A stretch of 64,000 nt of DNA, taken from positions 1 to 64,000 of the forward strand of contig NZ_BMWB01000016.1 of assembly GCF_014651015.1 (NCBI RefSeq), given 5' to 3'. Below, piece after piece: positions 7,798 to 16,229 of the stretch. A program made the position numbers and the translations under genes. Each line of letters opens with the position of its first letter. The stretch's first letter is position 1. The notes below the pieces were generated by a model. The model was not told the origin of the DNA and did no database searches. It was given only the letters and a program-made list of their open reading frames with translations. Origin of the DNA: Streptomyces xantholiticus (GTDB lineage: Bacteria > Actinomycetota > Actinomycetes > Streptomycetales > Streptomycetaceae).

Positions 7798-8367
7798 ATG
7801 CTCACGACCATCGATACCGCCTACACCGACACCCGCGCCGACGACCTCGCCTGGGCCCTGGGCCGGGAGCCGCTTCCCGCCCTGGCCGTCCTCGACCTCG
7901 AACTCTCCGGCTCCAAAGTGCAGTTGCGGCTGCTGGGCGCGTCCCACCAGGTGCTGCTCGAGGAGGAGCGGGGCATCTGTTCGGAGACCGTCGCCTGCAT
8001 CCCCGGCAGCAGCACCCCGCTGCCGCTGGGTGTGGCCAAGCGGCTCGGCGACTGGGAGTACGACTTCGCGGCCCGCGTCGAGACGCTCTCGCAGCGCTCT
8101 TTCGCCGGCCGTGCACAGGAGTTGCTTGCCCTGGTGGCCGACCACCCGCAGGGTCTGGCCGGTACGTTCCCCGGTTCCCCGCACGCGTTCACCGCGATGG
8201 TGGCGCAGAGCGAGGAGGGTCAGGTCCGGTGGCGCACCTGGCATGCGTACCCGCAGGAAGGCCGACTCGTGGTCACCCGTACGCGTGTCGGTGTCGTGCC
8301 CCAGGGGCCGCAGGGCGCGCCGCCCTCACGCCACCCGGAGCGCCACCCCGAGCCTTCCGCGCTGTAG
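7798..8367 (+). CDS. DUF2617 family protein
   Basis: This 189-aa cytoplasmic protein is recognisable as the actinobacterial DUF2617 family by the segments TDTRADDLAWALG, LDLELSGSKVQLRLLGASHQV and TFPGSPHAFTAM. No function has been established. The ATG at 7798 is preceded by GGAG (7787-7790) at 7 nt. The last 30 or so residues are Pro/His/Arg-rich and probably disordered. It lies just upstream of the spermidine-synthase-like gene, a pairing I recall from other Streptomyces genomes. Confidence 0.82.
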   Translation: MLTTIDTAYTDTRADDLAWALGREPLPALAVLDLELSGSKVQLRLLGASHQVLLEEERGICSETVACIPGSSTPLPLGVAKRLGDWEYDFAARVETLSQRSFAGRAQELLALVADHPQGLAGTFPGSPHAFTAMVAQSEEGQVRWRTWHAYPQEGRLVVTRTRVGVVPQGPQGAPPSRHPERHPEPSAL

Positions 8368-8420
8368 TTGACACGTGTGGGTGACAAACGGTGCGCGGCC
8401 CGTCACGTAGCGTTTCACGA

Positions 8421-10013
8421 GTGATCGACCGGCCGCAGACCTCGCCGCCCCAGGGCATGGTGCTGCTGCCCGTGACCCCCGAGGCCGGCCGCCATCTCGT
8501 GCTTGCCGCGGTCTTCGTCTGCGCCGCCTGCGGCCTCGTCTACGAACTCGAACTGGTCGCGCTCGCCACGTATCTCATCGGGGACTCCGTCACCCAGGCG
8601 TCCGTCGTCCTGTCGGTGATGGTCTTCGCGATGGGGGTGGGGTCGCTCCTCGCCAAGCGGCTGCGTTGCCGTGCGGCCGTCGGCTTCGGACTCCTCGAAG
8701 CGGCGCTGGCCCTGGTCGGCGGCCTCTCGGCCATGGTGCTGTACGCGTCGTTCGCCTGGATCGGCGAGTCCAGGATCGCCCTGGTCGGTTTCAGTCTGAC
8801 CATCGGCGTACTGATCGGTGCGGAGATACCGCTGCTGATGTCGCTGATCCAGCGCATCTCCCGGCGGGACGCGGAAGGCACGGTCGCCGATCTTTTCGCC
8901 GCCGACTACGTGGGGGCACTCGTCGGAGGGCTGGCCTTCCCTTTCCTGCTGCTGCCGTGGCTCGGCGAGCTCACCGGCGCGCTGTTGACCGGCGCGGTCA
9001 ACGCCGTGGCCGGCGGAGCGGTGGTGCTGTGGCTGTTCCGCCGGGATCTCACGGCGCGCTGGCGGACCCGGCTGCTCATGGTCAACGTGCTGGTGCTGGC
9101 GCTGCTCGCGGTCGCAACGATGATGGTCGACGCCTTCGAGGCGGCGGCCCGCCGGGCGGTCTACGGCTCGGAGGTACGGGTCGCCGTGCGCACCGGCGTC
9201 CAGGAGGTCGTGCTCACCGGGGCGCCGTCCCGGCCGCCGGACCTCTTCCTGGGCGGGCGGCTGAAGGTGCGGGGCCGTGACGAGCACCGGTACCACGAGG
9301 CACTGGTCCACCCCGCCATGCGAGGACCGCACGAACGCGTCCTGATCCTCGGCGGCGGCGACGGACTCGCCGCACGGGAGACGCTGCGCTACGCGGACGT
9401 CCGTACGGTGACCGTCGTGGACATCGACCCGGGAGTGATCCGGCTGGCCCGCAGCGATCCGGGGCTCACCGCGCTGAACGACCACGCGTACGACGACCCG
9501 CGGGTACGGGTCTTCACGGCGGACGCCTTCTCCTGGCTGCGCGAGCACCGCGAGAGGTACGACGTGATCGTCTCCGACCTCCCCGACCCCGGTATCACCG
9601 CGAGCACCAAGCTCTACTCCCTCGAGTTCTACGGGCTCGCCCGGCGGGTCCTGGCGGACGGCGGACGGCTCGTGGTCCACGCCGGGCCCACCTCGAGGCC
9701 CCGTACGTACTGGACGGTCGACGCGACCCTGCGCGCGGCCGGGTTCGGCACGGCCGCGTACCGGGTGCGCGGCGCAGGGGCGGGTGCGGCCGGCGGGCCC
9801 GAGCGGTTCAGGGCCACCGCCGGCGAGACCACCGACTGGGGGCTGCTGATCGCTGCCGAGAACCGCACACCGCACCTCGGACTCGGTCCGGACACGCCGC
9901 CGCTGCGCTCGGAGACCGAGGACACGCTGGCCCAGGACGCGGCTGCCGCGGAGCGCACCCGGCTCGGAGGCGTGGCACCTTCCACGCTGGTGCACCCGCG
10001 CTACACGCCCTGA
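8421..10013 (+). CDS. Membrane-bound spermidine synthase-like protein
   Basis: This 530-aa protein has two parts. An N-terminal region of about seven membrane helices (residues 20-230) is followed by a class I methyltransferase-fold domain like polyamine aminopropyltransferases. The nucleotide-binding loop LILGGGDGLAARE, the acidic VVDIDPGVI and the catalytic-site-like SDLPDP are present. Spermidine synthases transfer aminopropyl from decarboxylated SAM; whether this membrane form does so is unproven. GTG 8421 is preferred over GTG 8391 because TAGCGT (8408-8413) sits 7 nt before it, a leaderless arrangement. The C-terminal 90 residues are variable. Confidence 0.85.
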   Translation: MIDRPQTSPPQGMVLLPVTPEAGRHLVLAAVFVCAACGLVYELELVALATYLIGDSVTQASVVLSVMVFAMGVGSLLAKRLRCRAAVGFGLLEAALALVGGLSAMVLYASFAWIGESRIALVGFSLTIGVLIGAEIPLLMSLIQRISRRDAEGTVADLFAADYVGALVGGLAFPFLLLPWLGELTGALLTGAVNAVAGGAVVLWLFRRDLTARWRTRLLMVNVLVLALLAVATMMVDAFEAAARRAVYGSEVRVAVRTGVQEVVLTGAPSRPPDLFLGGRLKVRGRDEHRYHEALVHPAMRGPHERVLILGGGDGLAARETLRYADVRTVTVVDIDPGVIRLARSDPGLTALNDHAYDDPRVRVFTADAFSWLREHRERYDVIVSDLPDPGITASTKLYSLEFYGLARRVLADGGRLVVHAGPTSRPRTYWTVDATLRAAGFGTAAYRVRGAGAGAAGGPERFRATAGETTDWGLLIAAENRTPHLGLGPDTPPLRSETEDTLAQDAAAAERTRLGGVAPSTLVHPRYTP

Positions 10014-10136
10014 GGCAAGGCACGCCCTGACACAAGGCCGGAGGCACGCACCGGCGGACGGCGGACGGGCCGGGCACGCGCCGGGTACGCGCCGAAGGGC
10101 AGACGCGGCGGGCCGTGCTGAGTAGGCTCGGTGTCC

Positions 10137-11249
10137 ATGGAGCATGAGGTGTTCGTTCCGGTACCGGCCGAGACCGTCCGACAGGCGCTCAGAGACCCTG
10201 CCCGGGTCGCCCGCTGCGTCCCGGGGCTCCAGCGGGACGCGGACGATTCGGCCGGCCCTCTCTCCGGAAGGCTCAAGGTCAGAGTCGCCGGCCACACCAT
10301 CACCTACCGCGGAGCCCTGCACGTCAGAGAGCAGGACGACGAGCGGGGAGGTGCCTTCTCGGTCGAGGGCGAGGGGGCGGAGGCCCGCGGTGGCGGCTCC
10401 GTGAAACTGACGCTGACCATCCGCCCGGCACCGACCGACGGCGGCACGACGGTGACGTTCACCGGCTCGGCGCACGCGGAGGGCCGGCTGGCCGACCTCG
10501 CGGCAGGGGCGAAGGTGTCGGCCGCCCAGCGACTGCTCGACCGTTTCGCCGAGGCGCTGGCCGACGCCGCCTTGGAAGACCCTCGTCCGACGGGGCGCTC
10601 GCCGCGCGCCGAAGGCGCAGGAGAGGGTGCTGCCGGGCAGGCGGCAGCTCAGGCCGGCCCGCAGGGCGAGGTGACCGGCGGGCCGGAGGACCGGGCGCCC
10701 GGCGAGGGCCGGGAGTCCGGTACGAAGGGGACCGCTGACGACCAGGCGCAGCCGGGCCCGTCCGCCGAGGATTCACGGAAGGACCGGTCGACCGACGGCG
10801 CCGCCGGCCCCGGGGACGAGGACACCGCAGCAGGTGCCGACGCAGCCGACGGATCCACCGGCCCGGACGTGCCGGACGGCCCCGGCGGGGCGGGGGACGC
10901 CGACATCGCCGGCGGGTCCGTGTTCGAGACGCCCGTGCCTCTGCCGTCGCTCGGTCCCGACGCAGACGACGAGTTCGAGGACCTGGACGATGTCGACGGC
11001 GTCGATGATCTCGACGACCTCTCCGGCCTGCCCGGCGCCGTGCCCGCAGAGGCCGCCCACGCACGGCGCACGATGATCGGCCGCAGCGCCGAGGAGGTCG
11101 ACCACGCCCCGCCACGCGGGCGTTACGCGCCCACCCCCGCGCCCGACGCGGGCTCCGCCGGTGCGACGCTGCGGTGGCTCGCGCCTGCCGCGGCCCTCGC
11201 GCTGGCATCGGCGGTCGTGGTCGGCAGGGCGCTGCGCCGTCGTAGGTGA
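10137..11249 (+). CDS. CoxG/SRPBCC-domain protein with acidic linker and C-terminal membrane anchor
   Basis: The 370-aa product starts with an SRPBCC fold of the carbon monoxide dehydrogenase subunit G type (about 1-145: HEVFVPVPAETVRQALRDP, then VARCVPG). It continues into a long Asp/Glu/Gly/Ala-rich disordered region (about 150-320). It ends in a membrane helix (LAPAAALALASAVVVGRALR) with a basic cytoplasmic tail. CoxG in carboxydotrophs helps anchor CO dehydrogenase to the membrane, but no cox genes are nearby. Here it may bind a lipid or small hydrophobic ligand (inference). The start at 10137 has TAGGCT (10123-10128) 8 nt before it. Confidence 0.82.
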   Translation: MEHEVFVPVPAETVRQALRDPARVARCVPGLQRDADDSAGPLSGRLKVRVAGHTITYRGALHVREQDDERGGAFSVEGEGAEARGGGSVKLTLTIRPAPTDGGTTVTFTGSAHAEGRLADLAAGAKVSAAQRLLDRFAEALADAALEDPRPTGRSPRAEGAGEGAAGQAAAQAGPQGEVTGGPEDRAPGEGRESGTKGTADDQAQPGPSAEDSRKDRSTDGAAGPGDEDTAAGADAADGSTGPDVPDGPGGAGDADIAGGSVFETPVPLPSLGPDADDEFEDLDDVDGVDDLDDLSGLPGAVPAEAAHARRTMIGRSAEEVDHAPPRGRYAPTPAPDAGSAGATLRWLAPAAALALASAVVVGRALRRRR

Positions 11250-11268
11250 CACGCCGTAATGTCGGGGT

Positions 11269-12066
11269 GTGAGTAGCGAAAAGAGCATTCGGCTGGCCGC
11301 CGGTGACGTCGAGTTGACCGTGGAACCGGAGAGCGGCTGCCGCATCGACAGCCTTCGCGTCGGCGGCACCGAGCTGCTGCGCCAGGGCGAGCGGTACGGC
11401 TCGTTCCCCATGGTGCCGTGGTGCGGGCGCACTCGGGACGGGGAGTTCAGCAACGGCGCTGTGCACCACCGACTGCCGCTCAACGCGCCGCCGCACGCCA
11501 TCCACGGCACCGGCCGCGACACCGCCTGGCGTACCGCGCGGGCAGGCGGCGGCGAGGCGGCTTTCTTCTACGACCTGGCCGACCCGTGGCCGTACACCGG
11601 GCGTGTCACACAGACGTTCGCGCTGACGGACGACTCCCTCACCATCCGGATGGGGGTGGAGACGTACGGGACGTCGTTCCCCGCGCAGGCCGGCTGGCAC
11701 CCCTGGTTCCTGCGCAACCTCGGGGCCGGCGGCGATGACGTACGGGTCGACTTCACGCCTGAGTGGCAGGAGGAGCTCGGTGACGACCATCTCCCCACGG
11801 GCAAGCGCATCACGCCGCTTCCCGGCCCCTGGGACGACTGTTTCGGCATGCCCGACGGGGTCGATGTGACCCTGACATGGCCGGGAGAGCTGGAGCTGAC
11901 GGTCAAGAGCCCGGCGGAGTGGGTCGTGGTCTACGACGAGCAGGCGGAGGCGGTCTGTGTGGAGCCCCAGTCGGGCCCGCCGAACGGCCTCAACACCGAT
12001 CCCCGGTACGTCACCCCCATCGAGCCGCTGGAGATCGCGACGACCTGGAGCTGGCGGCGGCTTTAA
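11269..12066 (+). CDS. Aldose 1-epimerase family protein
   Basis: This 265-aa galactose-mutarotase-like protein should interconvert anomers of a sugar or hexose phosphate. The beta-sandwich family is recognisable by GSFPMVPWCGRTRDG near the start, the catalytic-histidine regions HAIHGTGRDTAW and AGWHPWFLRN, and the acidic residues in DDCFG. The catalytic Glu region is near CVEPQSGPPN. It starts with GTG at 11269, 6 nt after TAATGT (11257-11262), consistent with a leaderless mRNA. It lies 10 bp upstream of pyrE. Confidence 0.88.
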   Translation: MSSEKSIRLAAGDVELTVEPESGCRIDSLRVGGTELLRQGERYGSFPMVPWCGRTRDGEFSNGAVHHRLPLNAPPHAIHGTGRDTAWRTARAGGGEAAFFYDLADPWPYTGRVTQTFALTDDSLTIRMGVETYGTSFPAQAGWHPWFLRNLGAGGDDVRVDFTPEWQEELGDDHLPTGKRITPLPGPWDDCFGMPDGVDVTLTWPGELELTVKSPAEWVVVYDEQAEAVCVEPQSGPPNGLNTDPRYVTPIEPLEIATTWSWRRL

Positions 12067-12076
12067 GCTCTTGGGC

Positions 12077-12616
12077 ATGACTGACGTACGTGCTGAGCTG
12101 CTTCAGCAGATCAAGGACAAGGCCGTGGTGCACGGCAAGGTGACCCTCTCCTCGGGCATCGAGGCCGACTGGTACATCGACCTGCGCCGGATCACGCTGG
12201 ACGGCGAGGCCGCGCCGATGGTCGGTCAGGTGATGCTCGACGCCACCGCCGAACTGGACTACGACTGCGTAGGTGGTCTGACGCTCGGTGCCGACCCGGT
12301 GGCGACGTCGATGCTGCACGCCTCCGCTGCGCGCGGTAAGCGGCTCGACGCCTATGTCGTCCGCAAGGCCGGCAAGGCTCACGGCATGCAGCGCCGGATC
12401 GAGGGCACGGACGTGAAGGGCCGCCGCTGCCTCGTCGTCGAGGACGTCTCCACCACCGGCGGCTCCCCCCTGACCGCCGTCGAGGCCGTCAGGGAGGCCG
12501 GCGGCGAGGTCGTCGCGGTCGCCGTCATCGTGGAGCGCGGTGCCGCCCCCAAGATCGCCGAGGCCGGCCTCACCTACGTCAACGCGTACTCGCTCGAAGA
12601 GCTCGGGCTCGCCTGA
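12077..12616 (+). CDS. pyrE: Orotate phosphoribosyltransferase
   Basis: This 179-aa enzyme converts orotate and PRPP to orotidine 5'-monophosphate in UMP synthesis. Visible features are the N-terminal VTLSSGIEADWYIDLRR, the lysine region VVRKAGKAHGMQRRIEG, and the PRPP-binding loop LVVEDVSTTGGSPLTAVEAV. The ATG at 12077 follows TAAGCT (12064-12069) by 7 nt, so it may have its own leaderless promoter despite lying 10 bp after the epimerase gene. It is isolated from the main pyr operon. A perfect palindrome containing a parS-like core follows the stop. Confidence 0.96.
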   Translation: MTDVRAELLQQIKDKAVVHGKVTLSSGIEADWYIDLRRITLDGEAAPMVGQVMLDATAELDYDCVGGLTLGADPVATSMLHASAARGKRLDAYVVRKAGKAHGMQRRIEGTDVKGRRCLVVEDVSTTGGSPLTAVEAVREAGGEVVAVAVIVERGAAPKIAEAGLTYVNAYSLEELGLA

Positions 12617-12641
12617 TCATGGCTTGACCTGGAGTTCCTTC

Positions 12642-12679
12642 AAGGGGCGTGCTGTTTCACGTGAAACAGCACGCCCCTT
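12642..12679. promoter_or_regulatory. parS-like site inside a 38-bp perfect palindrome (possible terminator)
   Basis: The 19-bp left arm (12642-12660) is perfectly complementary to 12661-12679 with no spacer. Its centre, GTTTCACGTGAAAC (12654-12667), equals the bacterial parS consensus bound by ParB; Streptomyces carries about 20 such sites around oriC, mostly intergenic (established knowledge). The outer arms (AAGGGGCGTGCT) make it also a plausible pyrE terminator. ParB binding here is inferred from exact core identity. Confidence 0.8.
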
Positions 12680-12804
12680 CGCGTTGCACGCAAGGCAGGC
12701 ATGGTGGACCCCGGCCGGGAGTCTGGAAAGATAGGCCGCGACGATGACGTCGCCCAAGGTCAGGGCCAAGCAACACACACCCGCACATCACAAGGAGCGG
12801 ACAC

Positions 12805-13827
12805 ATGCCCATCGCGACTCCCGAGGTCTACAACGAGATGCTCGACCGGGCGAAGGCAGGCAAGTTTGCCTACCCGGCCATCAACGTGACTTCGTCCCAG
12901 ACCCTGCACGCTGCACTGCGTGGCTTCGCGGAGGCCGAGAGCGACGGCATCATCCAGATTTCCACCGGCGGTGCCGAGTTCCTGGGTGGCCAGCACAACA
13001 AGGACATGGTCACCGGCGCCGTGGCCCTGGCCGAGTTCGCGCACATCGTCGCCGCGAAGTACGACATCACCGTCGCACTGCACACCGACCACTGCCCGAA
13101 GGACAAGCTGGACGGGTACGTACGTCCGCTGCTCGACATCTCCGCCGAGCGTGTGAAGGCCGGTCGCAACCCGCTGTTCCAGTCCCACATGTGGGACGGT
13201 TCCGCCGAGACCCTCGCCGACAACCTGGCCATCGGCCAGGAGCTGCTGGCGCAGGCCGCCGCCGCCAAGATCATCCTCGAGGTCGAGATCACCCCGACCG
13301 GCGGCGAGGAGGACGGTGTCTCCCACGAGATCAACGACGAGCTGTACACCACCGTCGACGACGCCATCCGCACCGCCGAGGCCCTGGGTCTCGGTGAGAA
13401 GGGCCGCTACCTGCTGGCCGCCTCCTTCGGCAACGTGCACGGCGTCTACAAGCCGGGCAACGTCGTCCTCCGCCCCGAGCTGCTGAAGGACCTGCAGGCC
13501 GGTGTCGCCGCCAAGTACGGCAAGGCGGACCCGTTCGACTTCGTCTTCCACGGCGGCTCGGGCTCGACAGCCGAGGAGATCTCCACCGCGCTCGAGAACG
13601 GCGTCGTGAAGATGAACCTCGACACGGACACCCAGTACGCCTTCACCCGCCCCGTCGCGGACCACATGTTCAAGAACTATGACGGCGTCCTGAAGGTCGA
13701 CGGCGAGGTCGGTTCCAAGAAGACCTACGACCCGCGCACCTGGGGCAAGGCGGCCGAGGCCGGCATGGCCACCCGCGTCACCGAGGCCTGTGCGGCCCTG
13801 CGCTCCACCGGCACCAGGATCAAGTAG
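12805..13827 (+). CDS. fba: Class II fructose-bisphosphate aldolase
   Basis: This 340-aa zinc-dependent aldolase cleaves fructose 1,6-bisphosphate to dihydroxyacetone phosphate and glyceraldehyde 3-phosphate. Class II signatures are visible: the metal-binding LHTDHCPKD, the acidic ILEVEITPTGGEEDG, zinc histidine regions FGNVHGVYKPG and VFHGGSGST, and the phosphate-binding KMNLDTDTQYAFTRP. AAGGAG lies about 8 nt before the ATG. Codon choice is strongly biased to C-ending codons, as expected for a highly expressed glycolytic gene. A hairpin follows. Confidence 0.98.
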   Translation: MPIATPEVYNEMLDRAKAGKFAYPAINVTSSQTLHAALRGFAEAESDGIIQISTGGAEFLGGQHNKDMVTGAVALAEFAHIVAAKYDITVALHTDHCPKDKLDGYVRPLLDISAERVKAGRNPLFQSHMWDGSAETLADNLAIGQELLAQAAAAKIILEVEITPTGGEEDGVSHEINDELYTTVDDAIRTAEALGLGEKGRYLLAASFGNVHGVYKPGNVVLRPELLKDLQAGVAAKYGKADPFDFVFHGGSGSTAEEISTALENGVVKMNLDTDTQYAFTRPVADHMFKNYDGVLKVDGEVGSKKTYDPRTWGKAAEAGMATRVTEACAALRSTGTRIK

Positions 13828-13839
13828 GACAGCTCCCCG

Positions 13840-13867
13840 GCCCGGCACCCCTTCCGGCGTGCCGGGC
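13840..13867 (+). terminator. fba terminator
   Basis: A 9-bp perfect stem (GCCCGGCAC at 13840-13848 with 13859-13867) is followed by TGCCCGTTTTC. Confidence 0.75.
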
Positions 13868-13953
13868 TGCCCGTTTTCTGCCCTGCCGGTCGCCGCGCTC
13901 CAACGGGTGCGCGCCGGGTCGTCCCGCGGCGGGTGGGCTGGGATGATCCTCGT

Positions 13954-15504
13954 ATGGGCGAACGTCCGGACGGTGAGCGCGACATGCGGGCCGAGGACCC
14001 CGCGGGACGGGCGGTCGGACGCGACGGCGCCGGTGCCGACCGCCGTCCCGGGGACATCAGGCTGTCGTCGGCCACCGGCCGCTGGGTGGTGCTGACGACC
14101 GTTCTCGGATCCGGCATGGCGCTGCTCGACTCGACCGTCGTCAACGTCGCCCTGCCCCGCATCGGCGAGGACCTCGACGCCGACCTGGCCGTCCTCCAGT
14201 GGACGGTCAACGCCTACATGCTGACGCTGGCGGCGCTGATCCTGCTCGGCGGAGCGCTCGGCGACCGCTACGGACGCCGCCGGATCTTCGTGCTCGGCGT
14301 GGTCTGGTTCGCGGTCGGCTCCCTGCTGTGCGGGATCGCACCGAGCGGGGGCGTACTGGTCGCCGCGCGCGCCCTCCAAGGCATCGGAGCAGCCCTGCTC
14401 ACCCCGGGATCGCTGGCACTGATCCAGGCGAGCTTCCATCCGGACGACCGCTCCCGCGCGGTGGGACTGTGGTCCGGGCTCGGCGGGGTCGGCGCGGCGA
14501 TCGGGCCGTTCGTCGGCGGCTGGCTGGTCGACGGCCCCGGCTGGCGGTGGGTGTTCCTGCTCAACGTGCCGCTCGCCGCGCTGTGCGTGCCGGTGGCGCT
14601 GCGGCATGTACCGGAGTCCCGGGACCCCGCGGCAACCGGCCGCTTCGACGCGCTGGGCGCGCTGCTGTGCGCCGTGGCGCTGGGCCTCGTGACGTATGCG
14701 CTGATCGAAGCCACGGTGTGGGCCGGGCTCGTGGGCGGGGCGGTGGGGGTGCTCTTCTTCCTGCGCGAACGGCGCACGCCCGAACCGATGCTGCCCCTGT
14801 CGATCTTCGCATCCCGCCAGTTCACCGCCGTGAACCTGGTGACGCTCTGCGTCTACGCGGCGTTCGGCGGCTTCTTCTTCCTCATCGTTCTGCAGCTCCA
14901 GGTCGTGTCCGGCTACTCCGCCCTCGCCGCCGGGACGGCGCTGCTGCCCACCACCGTGCTGATGCTGCTGCTGTCCGCGCGGTCCGGAGAGCTCGGCGAC
15001 CGGATCGGCCCCCGCGTCCCGCTCACCGTCGGGCCGCTGCTGTGCGCCGCCGGGATGATGCTGACGCTGCGGATCGGGGAGGACGCCTCGTACCTCACCG
15101 ATGTGCTGCCGGCGCTGCTGATCCTGGGCCTCGGCATGGTCACGCTGGTGGCGCCGCTCACCGCGACCGTGCTGGCGTCCGTGGAGACCGCCCGGGCCGG
15201 CATCGCCAGCGGTATCAACAACGCGGCGGCCCGCGCGGCCGGCCTGATCGCCGTGGCCGCGCTGCCGCTGCTGGCAGGCATGGGACCGGAGGCGTACCGC
15301 TCGGCGGCCGAGTTCGGGGAGACGTTCCGGCGGGCGATCCCGATGTGTGCGGGGGTGCTGGTGGCCGGCGCGCTGATCGCCTGGTGGACGGTACGGGTGC
15401 CGCCCAAGGAGGCCGAGGTCTGCCACCCCGAGTGCAAGGTCAACTGCGGTATCGCCGCGCCGCCGCTGGAACCACCGGCTTCCGGGGACCGTCGACACCA
15501 CTGA
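13954..15504 (+). CDS. MFS drug exporter, DHA2 (14-TM) family
   Basis: This 516-aa inner-membrane transporter resembles proton-driven multidrug exporters of the EmrB/QacA group. After a polar, variable N-terminus of about 30 residues come the motif-C-like LGSGMALLDSTVVNVALPRI, motif A LGGALGDRYGRRR, and LQGIGAALLTPGSLALI. The hydrophobic pattern suggests 14 helices. The C-terminus holds three cysteines in CHPECKVNC, unusual for the family. ATG 13954 is used; ATG 13984 is possible. It lies downstream of the fba terminator, so has its own promoter. The substrate is unknown. Confidence 0.88.
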   Translation: MGERPDGERDMRAEDPAGRAVGRDGAGADRRPGDIRLSSATGRWVVLTTVLGSGMALLDSTVVNVALPRIGEDLDADLAVLQWTVNAYMLTLAALILLGGALGDRYGRRRIFVLGVVWFAVGSLLCGIAPSGGVLVAARALQGIGAALLTPGSLALIQASFHPDDRSRAVGLWSGLGGVGAAIGPFVGGWLVDGPGWRWVFLLNVPLAALCVPVALRHVPESRDPAATGRFDALGALLCAVALGLVTYALIEATVWAGLVGGAVGVLFFLRERRTPEPMLPLSIFASRQFTAVNLVTLCVYAAFGGFFFLIVLQLQVVSGYSALAAGTALLPTTVLMLLLSARSGELGDRIGPRVPLTVGPLLCAAGMMLTLRIGEDASYLTDVLPALLILGLGMVTLVAPLTATVLASVETARAGIASGINNAAARAAGLIAVAALPLLAGMGPEAYRSAAEFGETFRRAIPMCAGVLVAGALIAWWTVRVPPKEAEVCHPECKVNCGIAAPPLEPPASGDRRHH

Positions 15505-15542
15505 CGCACCGGAACGCCGCCCGACCTGTGAGACTGGGGCCC

Positions 15543-15956
15543 ATGTCCATCCACGAGAACCTGCTCGGGGGCCCGCCCCCGACCCACCTGCCCGACGAGC
15601 CCGGTCCGCGCGAGCTGCTGGCCGGCGGCGCCGCCGCCGCAGACGTCGCCGCCCGGTACCCGACCAGCTCGCTGGCCTGGGCGCAGCTCGCCGACGACGC
15701 CTTCGAGAAGGGCAACGTCATCGAGTCGTACGCCTACGCCCGCACCGGCTACCACCGTGGCCTCGACGCGCTGCGTCGCAACGGCTGGAAGGGCCACGGC
15801 CCGGTGCCGTGGGAGCACGAGCCCAACCGCGGCTTCCTGCGGGCTCTGAACGCGCTCGCCCGCGCGGCGGGGACGATCGGCGAGAAGGACGAGCACGAGC
15901 GCTGTTCGACCTTCCTGCGCGACTCGTCGCAGACCGCGGCGGAGACGCTGCGCTGA
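15543..15956 (+). CDS. DUF3151 family protein
   Basis: This 137-aa cytoplasmic protein is the actinobacterial DUF3151 family, recognisable by NLLGGPPPTHLPDEP, YPTSSLAWAQLADDAF and GWKGHGPVPWEHEPNRGFLR. It looks like a small helical, TPR-like protein. No biochemical role is established. The ATG at 15543 is 39 bp after the exporter gene. A strong hairpin follows its stop. Confidence 0.88.
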   Translation: MSIHENLLGGPPPTHLPDEPGPRELLAGGAAAADVAARYPTSSLAWAQLADDAFEKGNVIESYAYARTGYHRGLDALRRNGWKGHGPVPWEHEPNRGFLRALNALARAAGTIGEKDEHERCSTFLRDSSQTAAETLR

Positions 15957-15970
15957 CCTGAGAGAGCACC

Positions 15971-16013
15971 CGGCCCTCGGCTCCGGTCGCAGACCCGCCG
16001 GAGCCGAGGGCCG
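15971..16013 (+). terminator. Terminator after the DUF3151 gene
   Basis: A 16-bp perfect stem (15971-15986 with 15998-16013) with an 11-nt loop. Confidence 0.85.
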
Positions 16014-16104
16014 CCCGGCACCCTGCCGCAGCCGGGCGGCCGGCGGTGCGACGCCGGGACGTCACCGCGCCGATGCCGTGGCCGCGGGCCGACGACCGGA
16101 CGCC

Positions 16105-16132
16105 GTACCGGCCGTTGCACGGCCGGTACTAT
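16105..16132 (+). promoter_or_regulatory. Inverted repeat overlapping a TACTAT -10 box
   Basis: GTACCGGCCG (16105-16114) and CGGCCGGTAC (16120-16129) form a perfect 10-bp inverted repeat around TTGCA. Its right arm runs into TACTAT (16127-16132), a good -10 box for the DUF3152 gene starting at 16230. An operator that overlaps the promoter is inference. Confidence 0.45.
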
Positions 16133-16229
16133 CGCAGGTCGTACTGCTGTTTCAGCAAGCCACAGCCGGTCAGAGGCCCCCCACTCACCTCTCCCCCCAA
16201 CGCCGGCCGAACCAGGGGAGAGGTCTGTC

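Noticed and set aside
12760..15501. Long minus-strand open frame opposite fba and the exporter
   Set aside because: It crosses the fba terminator and two confident genes and shows no domain.
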